Shown piece by piece: positions 9,968 to 22,789 of a stretch of DNA of 64,000 bases (its first letter is position 1; each line of letters starts with the position of its first letter). The notes below the pieces were generated by a model. That model was given only the letters and a program-made list of their open reading frames with translations, ran no database searches and was not told the origin of the DNA. The translations under genes and the position numbers were made by a program. Where the stretch lies: assembly GCA_037013685.1 (NCBI GenBank), contig CM072887.1:42645154-42709153 (forward strand). The letters are read 5' to 3'. Origin of the DNA: Acridotheres tristis. Lineage: Eukaryota > Chordata > Aves > Passeriformes > Sturnidae.

Positions 9968-12730
9968 GTGCCTTTCATTTTAAAAATGTTTTCTTCATAA
10001 AGGGGAACGAACATAAAATTCCTGTTCGTCTAACACTTTGTGCTGCTTTTTTCTGATGTACTGTGACAAATAGTACCAAAATTATTAAATTGGGCAGCTA
10101 ATTAAGTGTTGTAGGTGCCTTTTTTCAAATGTTCCTTGAAATCCCAGCTAATAACTCTAAAAGCACAATGCTACAAATCATATTCTAGGTGAACTTTGTA
10201 AGTATATTTTGAATTATTAAAATAAAATGCCCACCTCCCTCTGTTGTGTCACAGAAGTTTTCTTTAGGTTTGAGAGGTTTTGCTAGAAATTTAATTTTCG
10301 CACATTAAAAAGCAAATGAGATCTAGAGTGAGGTTGCATTCTGTCAAGAAGAGTTTCACCTAAGAAGTGGTGGTCTGTGGTTTGTAGGTTCAGGGAGAGG
10401 GACAAGGGATTAAAGGTTCAGGTACAGGAGGCTCTGTTCACTCCTCATTAAAGACGTAGTTACTTGCTGGCATTTGATATTGAAATTGGTTAAGAACCAG
10501 CAGCTGAATTTGCAGTTTTTGCCCTTGGCTGTTGTGTGAACTTTCTTAGTTTCTCCAGAAAGTTACACTGCTTGTATAAACATTTCAGTTTCAGCCACCA
10601 TATCGATTTGAGAGGGTAAACTTCAGTATTGCGATTGGAGTAAAGGTATTTGACATGCTTTGTAATGTGAAACAACATTCCTTGTAGGTAAGGATACACT
10701 GGAACGTAAATATTTGTACTCTTAACCTTTGAAGACTACAGTGTTTGCACTGAAAGCAATATTCTTGGGTTTGAATTTTTTTTGTTTGTGGTAGAGGGGT
10801 TTGTCCCCTTTCTTTTTTTTAAAGTCTGCTGCACCTTGTACTGAAGAAAGTTGGTGGTTTTTAAGGATAATTGGTTTTAAGTGAGCCAATGGTGCATTTT
10901 ATTGCACTTAATTTTAAAACTGCTATAATTTAATATTAAATCGTTCGGTATAATCTCTGTAGTTTTTCTTCCTAAAGTACTACTGAGTGCCTGCTTACTC
11001 ATATTTTGGAATCACACGATAGAAACAGATGTGCTTGACTGGTTTCAGGGATAGAAAGTTTCCAGAAAATTCCAAGTAGTTCATTGTGGGGGGAGGAACA
11101 TTTATCTTTGACACTGGTAGTTTAATTTTTTACAGTATCACTAAGTGAATGATTAAATAAAACCAAATGTACAGTATACTTTCCCTGATGAAAGCATTTT
11201 TAGAATTAAAGGAACATCCCTCATTTTCCAGTATTTGAAGTATTAACTTTTCAGATCATTCAACATTTTTATAATTTTCCTAAATAAATTTAGATAATTT
11301 TAGACTAAAACTACTGTGTTCCCATCAGAATACTGTTTTGTTAAGACCTGTGTTTAAGTCTTTTCTTCTCCATTACTCTGGGGTCTGGGAGTTCAAATAG
11401 AATGCATAGTTGCTTAAAGCCTCAAAACCAAGGGATTAAAAAAGAAAGTTTCTAAGACTGTATGCTCTACAGTGTCCACCTTGAAGATGACATAGAATTA
11501 TATAAACAAAATCACAAAGTCTTAATCACATGGAGCAGAACACAGAAAATGTAACTTCTCAGCTCTCAAAGTGCAAATAGAAAATAATTTCCTTAAAGTA
11601 TTAGTTTACCAGAAGTAGAGACAAAACCACTAGTTGTCTGTAAATCTGAATGTTTGCATAGTAAATTGTTACATTTTCTTCAAACCAGTTCCTGTCACTG
11701 TATTCTTAGTTTACTGTCGAGATGATTCAAGTCACATACCTGTTCTATGTCTTCTGTTTCAACTTTAATTGAATCAGAACACTTTAATAGATTGTCTATC
11801 ACAGTTTTAATACAAAATGTTTTCATAAAATAAAGTTGTGAATGAAATTTTAAGTATAGATTAATAGCACATTTACTTTCAAGGCTTAATTAGAATTTTT
11901 GAGCATTATGTATATTTCAATTCTTTCTTGATCAATTACTCCTGTGTAATACTGAGAGAAAAGGAGCTGATTGTATTACATGTTTCTGAAGAAAGTATCT
12001 CTATTTGGCTTTCTGCAGGAAAATCTCAGGTGCTGAAGTATTTTGACTTGTAAACTTCTGTTAAGTTCTGTATTTTTAAGTTTTATATAATTTCAATGTT
12101 GAATTTTGCACCATATGTTTTGTAATCAATAGTATCAGCATAAAAAGCTCTTTGAGCTATATTGTTTTCACTTATTAGTGGCTTATCTCTCTTGTAGTTA
12201 AACAAAGATTTCTATTCCTGTTCAATGGATAATTTCCTGTAAGATTGGGACATATGATATGGCCAGCCCAGTGCATTCTAAGCAATTTAAGAGTTTGTAT
12301 TTCATCTCTTATTCTGAGACAGTTTAGGTAAGCCATCTCAAATATTTCTCTGATTGATGCAGTTTTTTTAAGCTGTAGTCTGTAGTGCTTTATAATTGTT
12401 TTTATGGTTTAAAATTATAGGCCAGTCTTCACTGTAATTGAAAAAAAAAAGCAATTCTTTCAATCATGGTTTCTCAACATATCACCTGATAAATTTTCTG
12501 TAAAGATATGAAAATCTGGTATGCATTAAGTGACCTGTCTTGGTTAAAAGTATATTTATTTCAATGTAGGTTGATAGCCTGACCAAATAATAATTTATGT
12601 TGATTGTTTTAGCATAAAACTGAAGGTGCTTACACTGCAAAGATTAAGATAAACACTTGATATACTGTTTTACAAAACCTGATGATTTAAATGTTTTTAT
12701 TTAAAAAATAAATGTTTTGTAGCTACTGTA
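9968..12730 (+). other. MAP3K21: probable MAP3K21 3' UTR with several poly(A) signals
   Basis: AT-rich sequence after the stop codon. AATAAA hexamers on the + strand occur at 10221-10226, 11156-11161, 11283-11288, 11829-11834 and 12707-12712, the last followed by a T/G-rich stretch. Which sites are used cannot be told from sequence, so the end at 12730 is a guess at the longest form. Confidence 0.45.
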
Positions 12731-13901
12731 TTGCAAAGTGACCTGAATTTTCTTGAAAAATATATTTTAGTGTTTTTCTTAACATGTACAAAGGAGCTCT
12801 CTAGTGAATAACCAGGAGCTATAGACTATGGCCAGCCTGTTCTTGGAAGATTTTAATGTAATTGTTACTCTAAGATTAAGAATCCAGTACAGTAACATGG
12901 ACATTCCTGTAATGTCTTGCACATGGTGTGCAGAAACATTTGGCATAAGCTTGTTTTTTTCTTTCATGTGACCATAATATTCTTTTGATGCTTTTTCCAA
13001 TGTTGGCTGCATGTCTTAGAGGAGATAGAGTAGTGGATATAAATAAATTCAGCATCAAGAATACAGGTAAGTAATAACAGCCTTTTGTTGTGGGGTTTTT
13101 GTTGGGAGAGTCCATTTGTTCTTTGGGGGATTTGGTACTTTGAGGTTTTTTGTTAGGTTTGTGGGGGATTTTTTGGGGAAATGAAGCCAGTCTTTTCCTT
13201 ATAATATTTTTAACGTGTTTTGTTAACTTCTGTCTTCCTTGATCGAGTCATGGATGCATTAGCCCATTTTTCGGTTAGGAAAATCCATTTGCACAGTGAC
13301 AAGAGGCAAGGTACAGTGACATTCAAATAGAAATATATTGAATTATATATTGAATTTACGAGGTTGCAAGACCAATCTTATAAAGATATGCCTGCACTCA
13401 GCTTGTAGTTAGACTGGCTGCATAACAAATATTTATGTGGCCTGTGAGTGTCAGTATGGAGCCCAGATTGTAAGCCAAGCTGCAGAGGCCGTTTGTTTTA
13501 TACACAGTTATAATGGTAATACAAAGATCTGCATACAATTGTGAGATAATAGAAAAACACCACAGTGTCACCAGCCACCTTTCTTTTCAATGTAATTGTG
13601 TATGCACTATGAGGAGCTAAGGAGACTCTGTTACCTAATACATTTTTGATGCACCTGGTGGTGCTTAAGATTTTAGTATTAGGTATTCTAAATTAGGTCC
13701 AGAGTCTTTGCAAGGACTGAGTGGAATTCTTCCTGGACAAACCAAGTGTGAGTCAGTTTTCTCAATGCTAACAGAAACCCAATATGCTTGATATAGATAG
13801 TCTGATAAAATAGTTTCTTTAACCAAAATAAATGCTTTTTCATCTGGTAAGTTGCAGAATGGAATACAGAGCTATGCAGGTAGGGTGGTTTTACTTTTTA
13901 A
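12731..13901. other. intergenic, no recognised feature
   Basis: AT-rich sequence between the probable 3' end of MAP3K21 and the CR1 copy. Short open frames on both strands have no recognisable protein similarity. Confidence 0.6.
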
Positions 13902-14892
13902 ATCAAAGAATCACAGGGTCTTTTTGGTTGGAGGAGATCTCTAGAGATGAAACAGTCTAAGCCCCTCTGACAGAGCAGATTATGTCCATTGAAGGTCTGG
14001 GTATCTCCACAGATGGAGACTCCACAGATTCTCTGGGCAATCTGTTCCAGTGTTTTACCATCCTCACAGTAAAAACATTTGCTCACAGTCAGATTGAATT
14101 TCCTGTTAATTGGAGGGTTTGGGGTTGTTTTGTTTTTTTCTTGTTGATTGTTTTTGTTGTTGGTCGTTTGCTTTTTCTTTCTTTTTTTTTTTTTTTTTTG
14201 TTTGTATCCATTGCCTCTCATCTTGTCGCTGGACACTGCTGACAAGAGCCTACTTCTCTCTGTATCCCCTGTTATCATGTATTTATATACAATGATAGTA
14301 AGATCCTCCTGGATCCTCTTCTCCAGACCCAGCTCTCTCAGCCTTTCCACAGATGCAAGCCCTTTGCCAGTCTTTGTGGTGCTGCACTGGATTTGTTTTA
14401 CTAAATCCATATCTTTCTTGTACTGGGGGGCCCAGAACTGGACTCAGCACTCCAGGTGTGGCCTCACCACTGCTGAGTAGGATGACCTCCATCAATCTGG
14501 TGGCACCATAACTAATGCAGAAAACTGTTGGCTGTCTTTGCTGTAAGGACATGTGGCTGGCTTCTGTTCAGCTTGTCGTCCATCAGGATTCTCAGGTCAT
14601 TTTCTGCGGAGCTGGTTCCCAGATGGTTGGTCAACAGTGTGTACTGGTGTGTGGACTTGTTCCTCCCCAAATGCATTTCTATTTCATGAGATTCCTCTAA
14701 GCCCAGTTTTCCAGTCTGTCCGGGTCTCTCTGAATGGCAGCACAACTATCTGGTGCATCAGCCACTCCTGCTATTTTGGATTGTTTATAAACTTGCTGAG
14801 AATACACCCTGTCCCAACGTCTGGGTTGGTAGTGGAGATACTAAACCGTATCAGCTCTTGTATCAACCCCTAGGGTACTCAGCCAGTGACAT
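13902..14892 (-). mobile_element. CR1 LINE, 5'-truncated copy with ORF2 C-terminal remnant
   Basis: Read on the minus strand, this is the 3' kilobase of a CR1 non-LTR retrotransposon ending near the octamer-like GATTCTTTGATT at about 13902-13915. Minus-strand translation shows pieces of the CR1 reverse-transcriptase C-terminus in several frames: HLGRNKSTHQ and AKTANSF near 14530-14640, then RLRELGLEKRIQEDL, and MRGNGYK near 14220. Frameshifts and an 18-base T run at 14182-14199 show it is dead. CR1 copies are typically truncated at the 5' end, as here. Confidence 0.9.
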
Positions 14893-17800
14893 TTAAGCAA
14901 GTTATAATTAAAACTACTCATATTTTATTCATACAATCTAAAATATTTTTCCTAAGTGATTTTGGTAATTGAAATTCTTCAATTCCTTTTTTTATTTCTT
15001 TCCATTTCAAAAATAAAGACATAATGACCATTCTCAGATCTAGGCCTTAGTGAATTGCTTCAGTAGTTGATATCTGGCATCAGGATGGCCTGAGTTCAGT
15101 GTTGCTTGATGTAACAGCTTAAATCTGTTCAAAATACTTGCAGTTTGCTTTAGAAGCAAAGTCATCAATTCACCCCAGATGACCAAATTAGTCAAACTTC
15201 AGTCAGGTGTCACATTTGGTGTTACTTTGAGCCGTCATTAATATGTCTCATGCTCTGCAACAGTGCTAAATGTACTTCTAAAACAGCATTTGTTGTTCAT
15301 CTGGGAACATCAGTCTTTGCTTCCACCACATAAAGTATGCAGTTACAGAGCCTGATAACTTGAATCTCTTAGAGCTACTGAAGACATTGACAAGTACTCT
15401 GATCTCTGAAGGGGAGGCAGAGAAGCAGAATACTGTTAGTGCTTCTCCAAAGAAAGGTGCCCAGGGCAGCCATTCCTACTGTAGCTGCTGACTTCTTCCT
15501 ATGCTCGACAATTTGCACATGTGCAATTTCTTCCTTCCAGCTTCAGATACACCTAGATCTTTGGTGTAGCAGTAGTCACCATGAACAGTCTAGTCATCTG
15601 AGGGCTTGCCAGTCCTTATGAAAGCAGATGGAAGTCTGCAAATTTGGGGTTGAAGAGAAAATAAACAATAGGACTGTTCATTCTGCTCACTGTTTTGCAA
15701 ATCACTTGCATAATTCAGAAGTTTCTAAACTCCTTTTTATGGCAGAGGGATTTAGGCAATAATATTTTACAAAGACTTTTTACTCGTTGCTGCCTTCCAG
15801 ACCAAAACCCACATTTGTGCCTTGTGCTAGATACCACTTATTCTGCCTGGTAAATGCTGTCAGTGTTTAGGAGGATGCAAAATTTTATTTCCAAGCCTGA
15901 CAGAGGTAGATGTAATAAGAAGTAAGTAAATCAAACATCAGGTGTATCTGCCAACAGTCTAGGTAAGGGAAAGATACATATTAGACGTATCTTGTCCAGT
16001 CACTTAAGTTGTATTGAGCACATGGGTCCTGGGAGTGCTGGAGAGTCTCTTGCAGGCTATTTCCAGAGGCAGAGTATTCACCCGAGGGGAATCCACTTCT
16101 ATTCCAGAAGTGGCCTTCACATGGTTGTCTGCCTTTTTGACTCTGTCACTGGGGATGTGTGTGTCTCCTTCAGTGTATGTGCCACCTGGAATGTTTAAGG
16201 TAGAAGTAACAGCAATTCTACTGCTCTTCAATGACGCTTTCATCAAAATATTTATTTTTCTCACTGTACAACCCTGGAAGTTATTGACATTGGTGGCTCC
16301 ACTCTTGATAGTCAAAATTGTCCTCACCAAGGTCCTGATTTCTTCTTATTTGTGTTACAGCTGCTTGATGGCTGGCTTCAGGGCTAAGATACCAACATCC
16401 TAGTTTACCCACAAGAAATACATGTTGGACAGATACTTGTGGGCAAGGGAATAGCCTTGTCTTATTTATTTATTGTACCTCAACTTTAACCCACCGAAAG
16501 CATATCTTTTAGGTTCCTTTTAGGTTTGGGTGGTTTTTTACTGTGGTGGTTCTCTGGTTAAGTAAATTCTATTGGTTTGTAGAAACAGGTTATTAAGAAG
16601 AAAACCTGTACTGTCATCATCTATAGCTAGAAGATGCAAAGAACAGATACTATCTAAAGCATATTAAAGTGTCATAGTATGGAGTCATCAAGCTTGATCA
16701 CTTTACCAGATTAGGGAAACAACAGGATGAATATGTATGTTCTTTCAGGCCTGCAGACCTACCATGAGGTTCTATTTTCATAGCTGTACAGTATATTTAG
16801 AAGAAAAGTGTGCCTATCACCAATTTCTATATTTTAAACAGGGTTCTGAATCCCTTAGAGAGAGTCGGGGCACTCATAGTGTTTGCATATTATGTGCTTG
16901 TAGATACTAAAGGCAAAGAGAGATACTCTTAGAGCTGTAAATATGCTCTTAGAACAGTTTTCCTCCCTTTACTTTAAAAACTCTTAATACTTTCAGGATT
17001 TGCAAAGAAGAAGAATGGCAGTGCTCCCTCCTAACTGTGTGTCAGACAAGTAGAGGGGATCTGGCTTAAATGTGTTCCAACAGATATTGCTGGAGGTAAT
17101 TCTATGATAAAAGTATGGTATCAATATACATACAGTGAGTACATTTCAAAAAGAGAAAATTATCCCAGCTTTTGCATAATATGATTGTAGTACTTGTTTT
17201 AAAAATTATTGATTTTTGTGGTGAATTATTTTGAATACCTGTGGAAGTCGGAAAAGAATGAGACTGGGTTACAGTTGAAAAGACTCCTAAGCAAAGAAAT
17301 TTTGTCTTTATTTTGTCTTTTTCTATATAGTCCTGTTGACTTTTCTATATAGTGCTGTTAACACTGAAAAATCCCAGACATCTTGTAGTTACAAAAGCCT
17401 TCATGTGAAATAAAGTAGTTAAAAATAGCAGTTCAGGTTTGACCATGTGAAGCAGTGAGATACAGTACTACAAGTGTCTGATTCTTGTAATGCAAGTCAG
17501 TTAGCTTTTTCTCACTGGAAGAGAACTCAAAGGATCAAAACTGAAGAATGGTGGTTCAGTATGGTGTAAGAGATGATAAAAAGTTGAGTGTGAATGTTGA
17601 TCACTGGAGGATAGGAAGACTACAGGAATCTGGACAGGCTGGACAAATGGGCCAAGGCCGATTGTATGAAGTTCCACAGCACCAGGTGCTGGGTGCTGCC
17701 CTTGAATCACATTTCTCTCACACTGAATTTGTTTGAAGTCATACCTTTGATCCAAAATTTCTAAGTTATTTTTCCCATTTATTTCTCAGCCTATATTCAA

Positions 17801-19884
17801 GTCCTTCAGGTACTGAAATCTAGTTTTGTCAGTTTGGGGAAGGGAGATTGAGGAATATCCTCTTTTCAGATAAGTTCACAGATTTTCTTCAAAACCTGTA
17901 GTTCTTGTATTTTGGGCTACTGAGCAAGCATATGAATCTCTGATAAGTAAAGCAATATTTCCATCAGTTCCCCATATTTAATAAGCCCTGGCTTTTATGA
18001 TTTGTATTCTGGTCATGACACTTCTCATAAATTATACTAATTTACTTAAAATCTTGTTCAGTGTATTAAGACTTGGTTTTTCCTCATGTTTACTGTGGTT
18101 TTATACAACCATGTAAGACTAGTCTAATTCACTTTTCTCGCTCATTGCTTTATTGTTACTATATTTATAAGTGAATGTATCTGTCCTAATTTTAGGCCAA
18201 TGTTCAGGTTGCCTTCTTATTTTCCTCTGTGCCTTTCCAACTGCCCCATTCAAACTTTATATAAAATTGTCCTCACTAGGGTAAGAAATCAATTTACTGC
18301 ATCGAATCTTTGTGTTATAGCTTGTCTAGGTAGGTTTGTCCTCAGAGGTGTCCAATATCAAAGAGTTAAGAACACTATATCTAAGTGTTATCACTTCAGT
18401 GACCTCTCCCATGCTACTCTCAACAATAATTAACAGTGCTGTTTCAAGGAAGATTTTTAAAAGGGTGCCCATATAATTTCATGGAATTGTTGCAGCCAGT
18501 TTAGTTCATGTTTGAGGTTATAAAAGTCAAGTACTTTAGGAGTTCTACAGATTGTTCAGAAGGCCGGTTAGATGTAAGCTTCTGAAAACTTTTGCTTACA
18601 TTTGAATAAATTAAATACTATCTTTTTACTTTGTGATATGTTTTAGTATTTTGTCTTGAAAATGCAACGTTGAACAGCATCTTCTAAAATGGCTTTACTT
18701 TTCTGCAGTTTTCAGTGCAATGAGTTCAGCAGGAAAGTTTTAGCTTCAGGCAATACAAACTGGATATCAAACCCTGATTCCAGGGCATGTTTGGCTTTTG
18801 ATCTTGGACAAGTCACTAAATTTCTTTTTGCTTACACTGTAGCGCTGGTCTGTAAGATGAGCACAAGGACTTCATCGTTTTTTGTAAAGCACTTTCAGAG
18901 CTGTGATCAAAGGCACCACGTTTCACTGGTAAACAACAGCTGCAGCAGTAAATGCCTTGACTTCACACACAAAGGGGAGCTCTAACTCAGCCTGGGAACT
19001 GAATACACCACAGCTGTACATACTTTTCTTTCACAGCACAGGTTTCTCGCAAGTTAAAGTTTAACTTTGGTAGGGAACAATTCCAGTCACAACTGGTTGC
19101 AATGATTTAGCCACTAACTGCCACATTAGGGAAATAATTACATAAAGTTTAGTGTTTGTTTTTGGTTGGGTTAGTTGGGTTTTTTCCAAGATTCTCATGA
19201 TCGGTCAAAGCTATTACAGCTTAGGATTGATTTCCTGGTTCATACAAGTTTTGTCTCATTGTTCTCTCCCACCCTAAATTCGTTAGGATACTAGGTATTT
19301 TCCTTTGCCTGGATGAAAAGATCCTATTTCAACCACTGCTGATTAATACTACTCCTATAAAGCTGTATTCATTGGTTGCTCCCCATTTATGAGTGGGCAG
19401 CAAATGAGCAAATACACCCTAAAGAATAATGATGTTACAGCTTATTACCTCAAATGTCAGGATAAGTTCGTCTTTTTCACTGAAACATTATCCCTTGAAA
19501 CAGCTCCATCTTTACCTTGGAAAAGGGATTTAATAAATTAATGTGAAGCATAAGGATGAGGGAGGAGAAGTGTTACTCCATCATCTAGATTTAGGCTATA
19601 CAGAAATAAGTACTTGCTGTGAACTGGAAGAGCGAGCTCTGAATGGGTCTCTGGAGGCTCACTCGATGGTACAGAAAGCCTTGGCTCATAACTGAGCTGC
19701 GGAAGTCAAATGCCTGAAGCTGTACCATAAATCTCATCTCCCTAAAGTACAGATCCTGCAGTAGTACACTGCAGAGGGAGAGACAGTCTCTTACTGCCAG
19801 CGTTCACTACCACAGTATCTCTGTGCTTTAAGGGTATGAATATGAGGTAAGTCAATAAGCTTGAAAGAATGTATGGTTTAAAGC
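14893..19884. other. intergenic, no recognised gene
   Basis: Five kilobases without recognisable coding or RNA genes. Small features only: a 22-nt unit repeated twice near 17318-17361 (TTTTCTATATAGT-CTGTT-AC). Short open frames such as 16014-16403 and 18689-18985 do not look like any family I know. Confidence 0.6.
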
Positions 19885-19890
19885 CTCCAG
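19885..19890. repeat. target site duplication, left copy (CTCCAG)
   Basis: CTCCAG lies directly outside the TG of the 3' LTR. The same six bases follow the G run at 22824-22829. Six bp is the usual duplication length for alpha- and betaretrovirus-type integration. Confidence 0.75.
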
Positions 19891-20090
19891 TGACACGGCC
19901 CGCCTTCTCCACCCCGCTCCGACTCGCCCAGCTAGCTCCTGAAGGCGAGACCAGTGCCGAGAGTGGCCCACTTCCAGGATTCAGGGAAACCCGGAATGTG
20001 GGTAGGGCTCTGAACCCTCACGGCCGTACACGCGTCCGGGGAGGAGCAAAGGATCGAGACAGAGTCCTTCTGAGGTTCCGGGGAGCGGGA

Positions 20091-20096
20091 TTTATT
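20091..20096 (-). promoter_or_regulatory. LTR poly(A) signal AATAAA
   Basis: TTTATT on the plus strand, AATAAA on the minus strand, about 70 nt downstream of the LTR TATA-like box. The matching place in the 5' LTR has lost it (GGGTTTTTGAGG). Confidence 0.7.
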
Positions 20097-20166
20097 GAGG
20101 GAGAGAGGACAATCCGGATCGGGGGAAGGGAACCGCAGAAGGCAGGGAACACAGGTGCACAGCAAC

Positions 20167-20173
20167 TTAAATA
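20167..20173 (-). promoter_or_regulatory. LTR TATA-like box
   Basis: TTAAATA on the plus strand, TATTTAA on the minus strand, in a GC-rich setting. Its distance to AATAAA fits a promoter driving R. Confidence 0.6.
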
Positions 20174-20543
20174 GGGGCCCTCCCCAAGGGAGGGTACAAT
20201 ACAGCACCAATGGCTACAGTTTGGGGTGTAACATAAGGCAGGGCTGATTATACATACAACGAATAGGGGGAAACATAGGCGGGGAAATACATGTAACATC
20301 AAATCATATGCTAAGAAGGGGATGACTGATACGGAAGATACTAGAAGGATGGGGGGGCTAGGAGGGATTGACAGTCTTCGGGGCAGGGACTAGAGTGAGG
20401 GACAGGGAAGGTACTGGAAGGTGGGTTGGGGCTTGGGTTGATTGATCAAGGGTAGGCGGGAATTAGGGCAACTGAATTATAACGGGGGGGGTACAAACAA
20501 TAGAACAAACCATCTAGTAACAATAAAATAACGCAATACAACA

Positions 20544-20562
20544 TCTCCCCCTTTTCTTTTTA
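20544..20562 (-). other. polypurine tract (plus-strand primer site)
   Basis: The minus strand reads AAAAAGAAAAGGGGGAGA directly before the LTR start TGTTG. An A/G-only tract ending in a G run at the U3 border is the standard retroviral polypurine tract. Confidence 0.85.
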
Positions 20563-21111
20563 AGAAGATTAAGTTGATGGTACCAGTGTGGGGGAGACAC
20601 CTTTGAAAGTAATCTTAAAAACTGAAATGGTAGGGGAAATAGGAAACAAAACTGACATAATTAACAGAACTGTTCAAAATGTAGAAGTCAACCATCCCGA
20701 TAAAGTCCTTTAGTGTTTCAGATTTGCTTCTGGTGACTTCGCCTGAGTGTCTTGATGTCGGTGATGGTGAAGACGACTTTTGTGCTGCCCACAGATATCC
20801 TTAGGGTCCACCGGAGACAGGGTTGCATCCTCCACGGGGTGCTCCAAGTACAGGGAGCATCCCGAGGAGGTCATGGGGATGGGGAAGGGTTTGCAGGGGG
20901 ATCCCCAGGGGCGCTTAGGGTATATTGAAGGAAAGGGGAATTTATCCTTCTAAAAGAAAAGAGGCAACATAATTCACATAACACTTTAGGGAATTGGGGG
21001 AAAAGGGTTTAGGAAAGGACTCTGAAAGGGGGGGGTCTGAGCCAGCCGAGGACTGTTGATGTCAAATGGAGGAGCGTCTTCGACGACGCAAGGAGGCGAC
21101 CTTTACGTCCT
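20563..21111 (-). other. proviral remnant without recognisable gene
   Basis: Lies between the gag remnant and the polypurine tract, where pol and env should be. Minus-strand frames are short and I cannot match them to pol or env, so a large internal deletion is inferred. Confidence 0.55.
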
Positions 21112-22172
21112 TTAGGATTGGCCCCGGCTGAGACCTGTGTATGCTGTCAGCCAGAGCCAGCCCAAGGGGGGATGTGGATCCCATTCTTGGATCCTCTGTC
21201 GCCTCCAGTAAACGTCCTCCCCCGAGTCCCCCTGGCAGCCTGCCTCATTTTCCTCCTCACACGAGGCAGCACTGAGCTCCGCTCTTCTTTGTTCCTCCCG
21301 AGATGATCCTCCTTCAGGATCACAACAGGAGGGGCCTGCTGGGGGTGGAGCTGAATGACATAATTGGGTGGACTCTGACATGGGGAAAGGACAGAGGATG
21401 GTAACTGGGGAAGGGAATGGACTGGGATAAGGATCAAGGGGAGGATCCGAGGGAGAAGAAAGGGACGGGCCAGGAGGAGGAGCACAAGGGGACGACCACG
21501 CTGCCACATGGTCGATGCCCTCTTGTGCTCCAGGGATAGGGGCACCATTCTGTGGCTCAGGGTAAGATGCAAGGGTGGGTCCCGGGGTAGGAGCAGGTGC
21601 GAGGATAGGGGTGAAAACCGGAGATGGAACTGGGGTAATAACTGGGGACAAAGGTGTCAGGGCAGAGGGTTTTAGGAAAGGATCTCTGGCGCAGGGCCCT
21701 TGCTGCCAGGGCTGGGACTGGGGAGCCTGCGGGGGGCCAGCGAGCAGTGGCTGGTTTCCCTGGCCAGGCGCGCCTGCGATCGTTGCCGGGCTGCCCCGCC
21801 CAGATCCCCCGGTATAGGGATTGAGGGGTCGGGAAAAGGGAAAGGAGAGACAGGGTAAACTGGGGAAGTTCGCTTTGGCTTACTGTCCACTCCCTTATTC
21901 TCTTTTAGAACAGACCGAATTGTAAAAAACAACACAATGAATATTCCAACTGAATAGTCCCCCTGGGCCCCTAACTCTGATAACCTCAAGCCCACCGCGT
22001 CCCAAAAGGGGACAGTTTTTACACTTTGAGGGGACACTTCAGGAAAATGCAAAGTAAGCCATCTAACGAACTTTTTTAAACTTCCCTTAGAAAAACTTTT
22101 CTTCCCTCCCACCAGGGTACCCACAACTTGGTTGTAAATCTCTCTCTGCTGCACCGAAAATTTAGCACCCAT
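21112..22172 (-). pseudogene. gag: gag remnant: matrix domain plus proline-rich region, frameshifted
   Basis: The reading frame from the ATG at 22172 down to a stop at 21672-21674 begins Met-Gly-Ala-Lys-Phe-Ser, a myristoylation-type start. It continues through a helical, Trp-containing block of about 100 residues resembling the matrix domain of beta-like retroviruses. A Pro/Ser-rich stretch follows. The next open frame (21651-21112) is in a different phase and is also proline-rich, so there is a frameshift at about 21650-21700. No capsid major homology region or zinc knuckle follows. This copy is broken and would not encode a full Gag. Confidence 0.75.
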
Positions 22173-22365
22173 ACTCTGATCTTACTGGTCGGCACAGCAA
22201 AATCCACCCCTGCCTGCAGCAAAGGACAACTTAAAACTAAAAATAAGGGCTCGGGACCACCTAGGGCTAGAGCCCGTTGCCCCCTCCCGGGGCAATGCTC
22301 CCTGCCCTCACCATGGGATGGCCAGTCCCGGTAAGCCCCTTTCACCCCTAGGGTCCCTGGGGGAT

Positions 22366-22372
22366 ACTTACC
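22366..22372 (-). promoter_or_regulatory. leader splice donor (GGTAAGT)
   Basis: ACTTACC on the plus strand reads GGTAAGT on the minus strand, a consensus 5' splice site. It sits between the PBS and the gag ATG, the usual place of the major retroviral donor. The provirus has no recognisable env to splice to. Confidence 0.6.
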
Positions 22373-22540
22373 CTGCCGTGGTCCCGAGCGTGGTGCTGCA
22401 GACAAGGTCTTCCCCGAGGACAGCCTCCTGGTGCTGGAAGGTTGTTGTCCTCACCCCGGGATGCTGCCAATCCCTGCTGTCCGGAGTAGCCGGCAAGACT
22501 CCGATCTCGGATCGAGTTTTCGTGGGGTCACTCGTCGATG

Positions 22541-22558
22541 GCCCCCGTTGGGCGCGCT
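22541..22558 (-). other. primer binding site, lysine-tRNA-like
   Basis: The plus strand has GCCCCCGTTGGGCGC. This is close to the complement of the Lys-1,2 PBS of beta-like retroviruses, with one base missing and changes in the last bases. It abuts the inferred U5 end of the 5' LTR. Confidence 0.65.
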
Positions 22559-22789
22559 GCACGCCCTCTCCCTCCATCCCTGCCTGAGGCGAGACCAGTG
22601 CGAGAGTGGCCCCTCGGATTCGGGACCGGATGTGGGTGGGTGCCCCGGCGTCCGCGTCCGGGGAGGAGCAAGGATCGAGACAGGTCTCGAGGTCCGGGGA
22701 AGCGGGTTTTTGAGGAGGGACATCCGGATCGGGGAGGGAACCGCGAAGGCAGGGAAGGTGCAAGCACTAAAAGGGGCTCAGGGAGGGAA

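Larger units (their letters stand above)
19891..20543 (-). repeat. 3' LTR of the provirus
   Basis: A 653-bp LTR. On the plus strand it starts TGACA and ends CAACA, so on the coding strand it is TGTTG...TGTCA with the usual TG/CA ends. It abuts the polypurine tract on one side and the CTCCAG duplication on the other. It contains a TATA-like TATTTAA (complement at 20167-20173) and an AATAAA signal (complement at 20091-20096), placing U3, R and U5 in that order on the minus strand. Confidence 0.87.
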
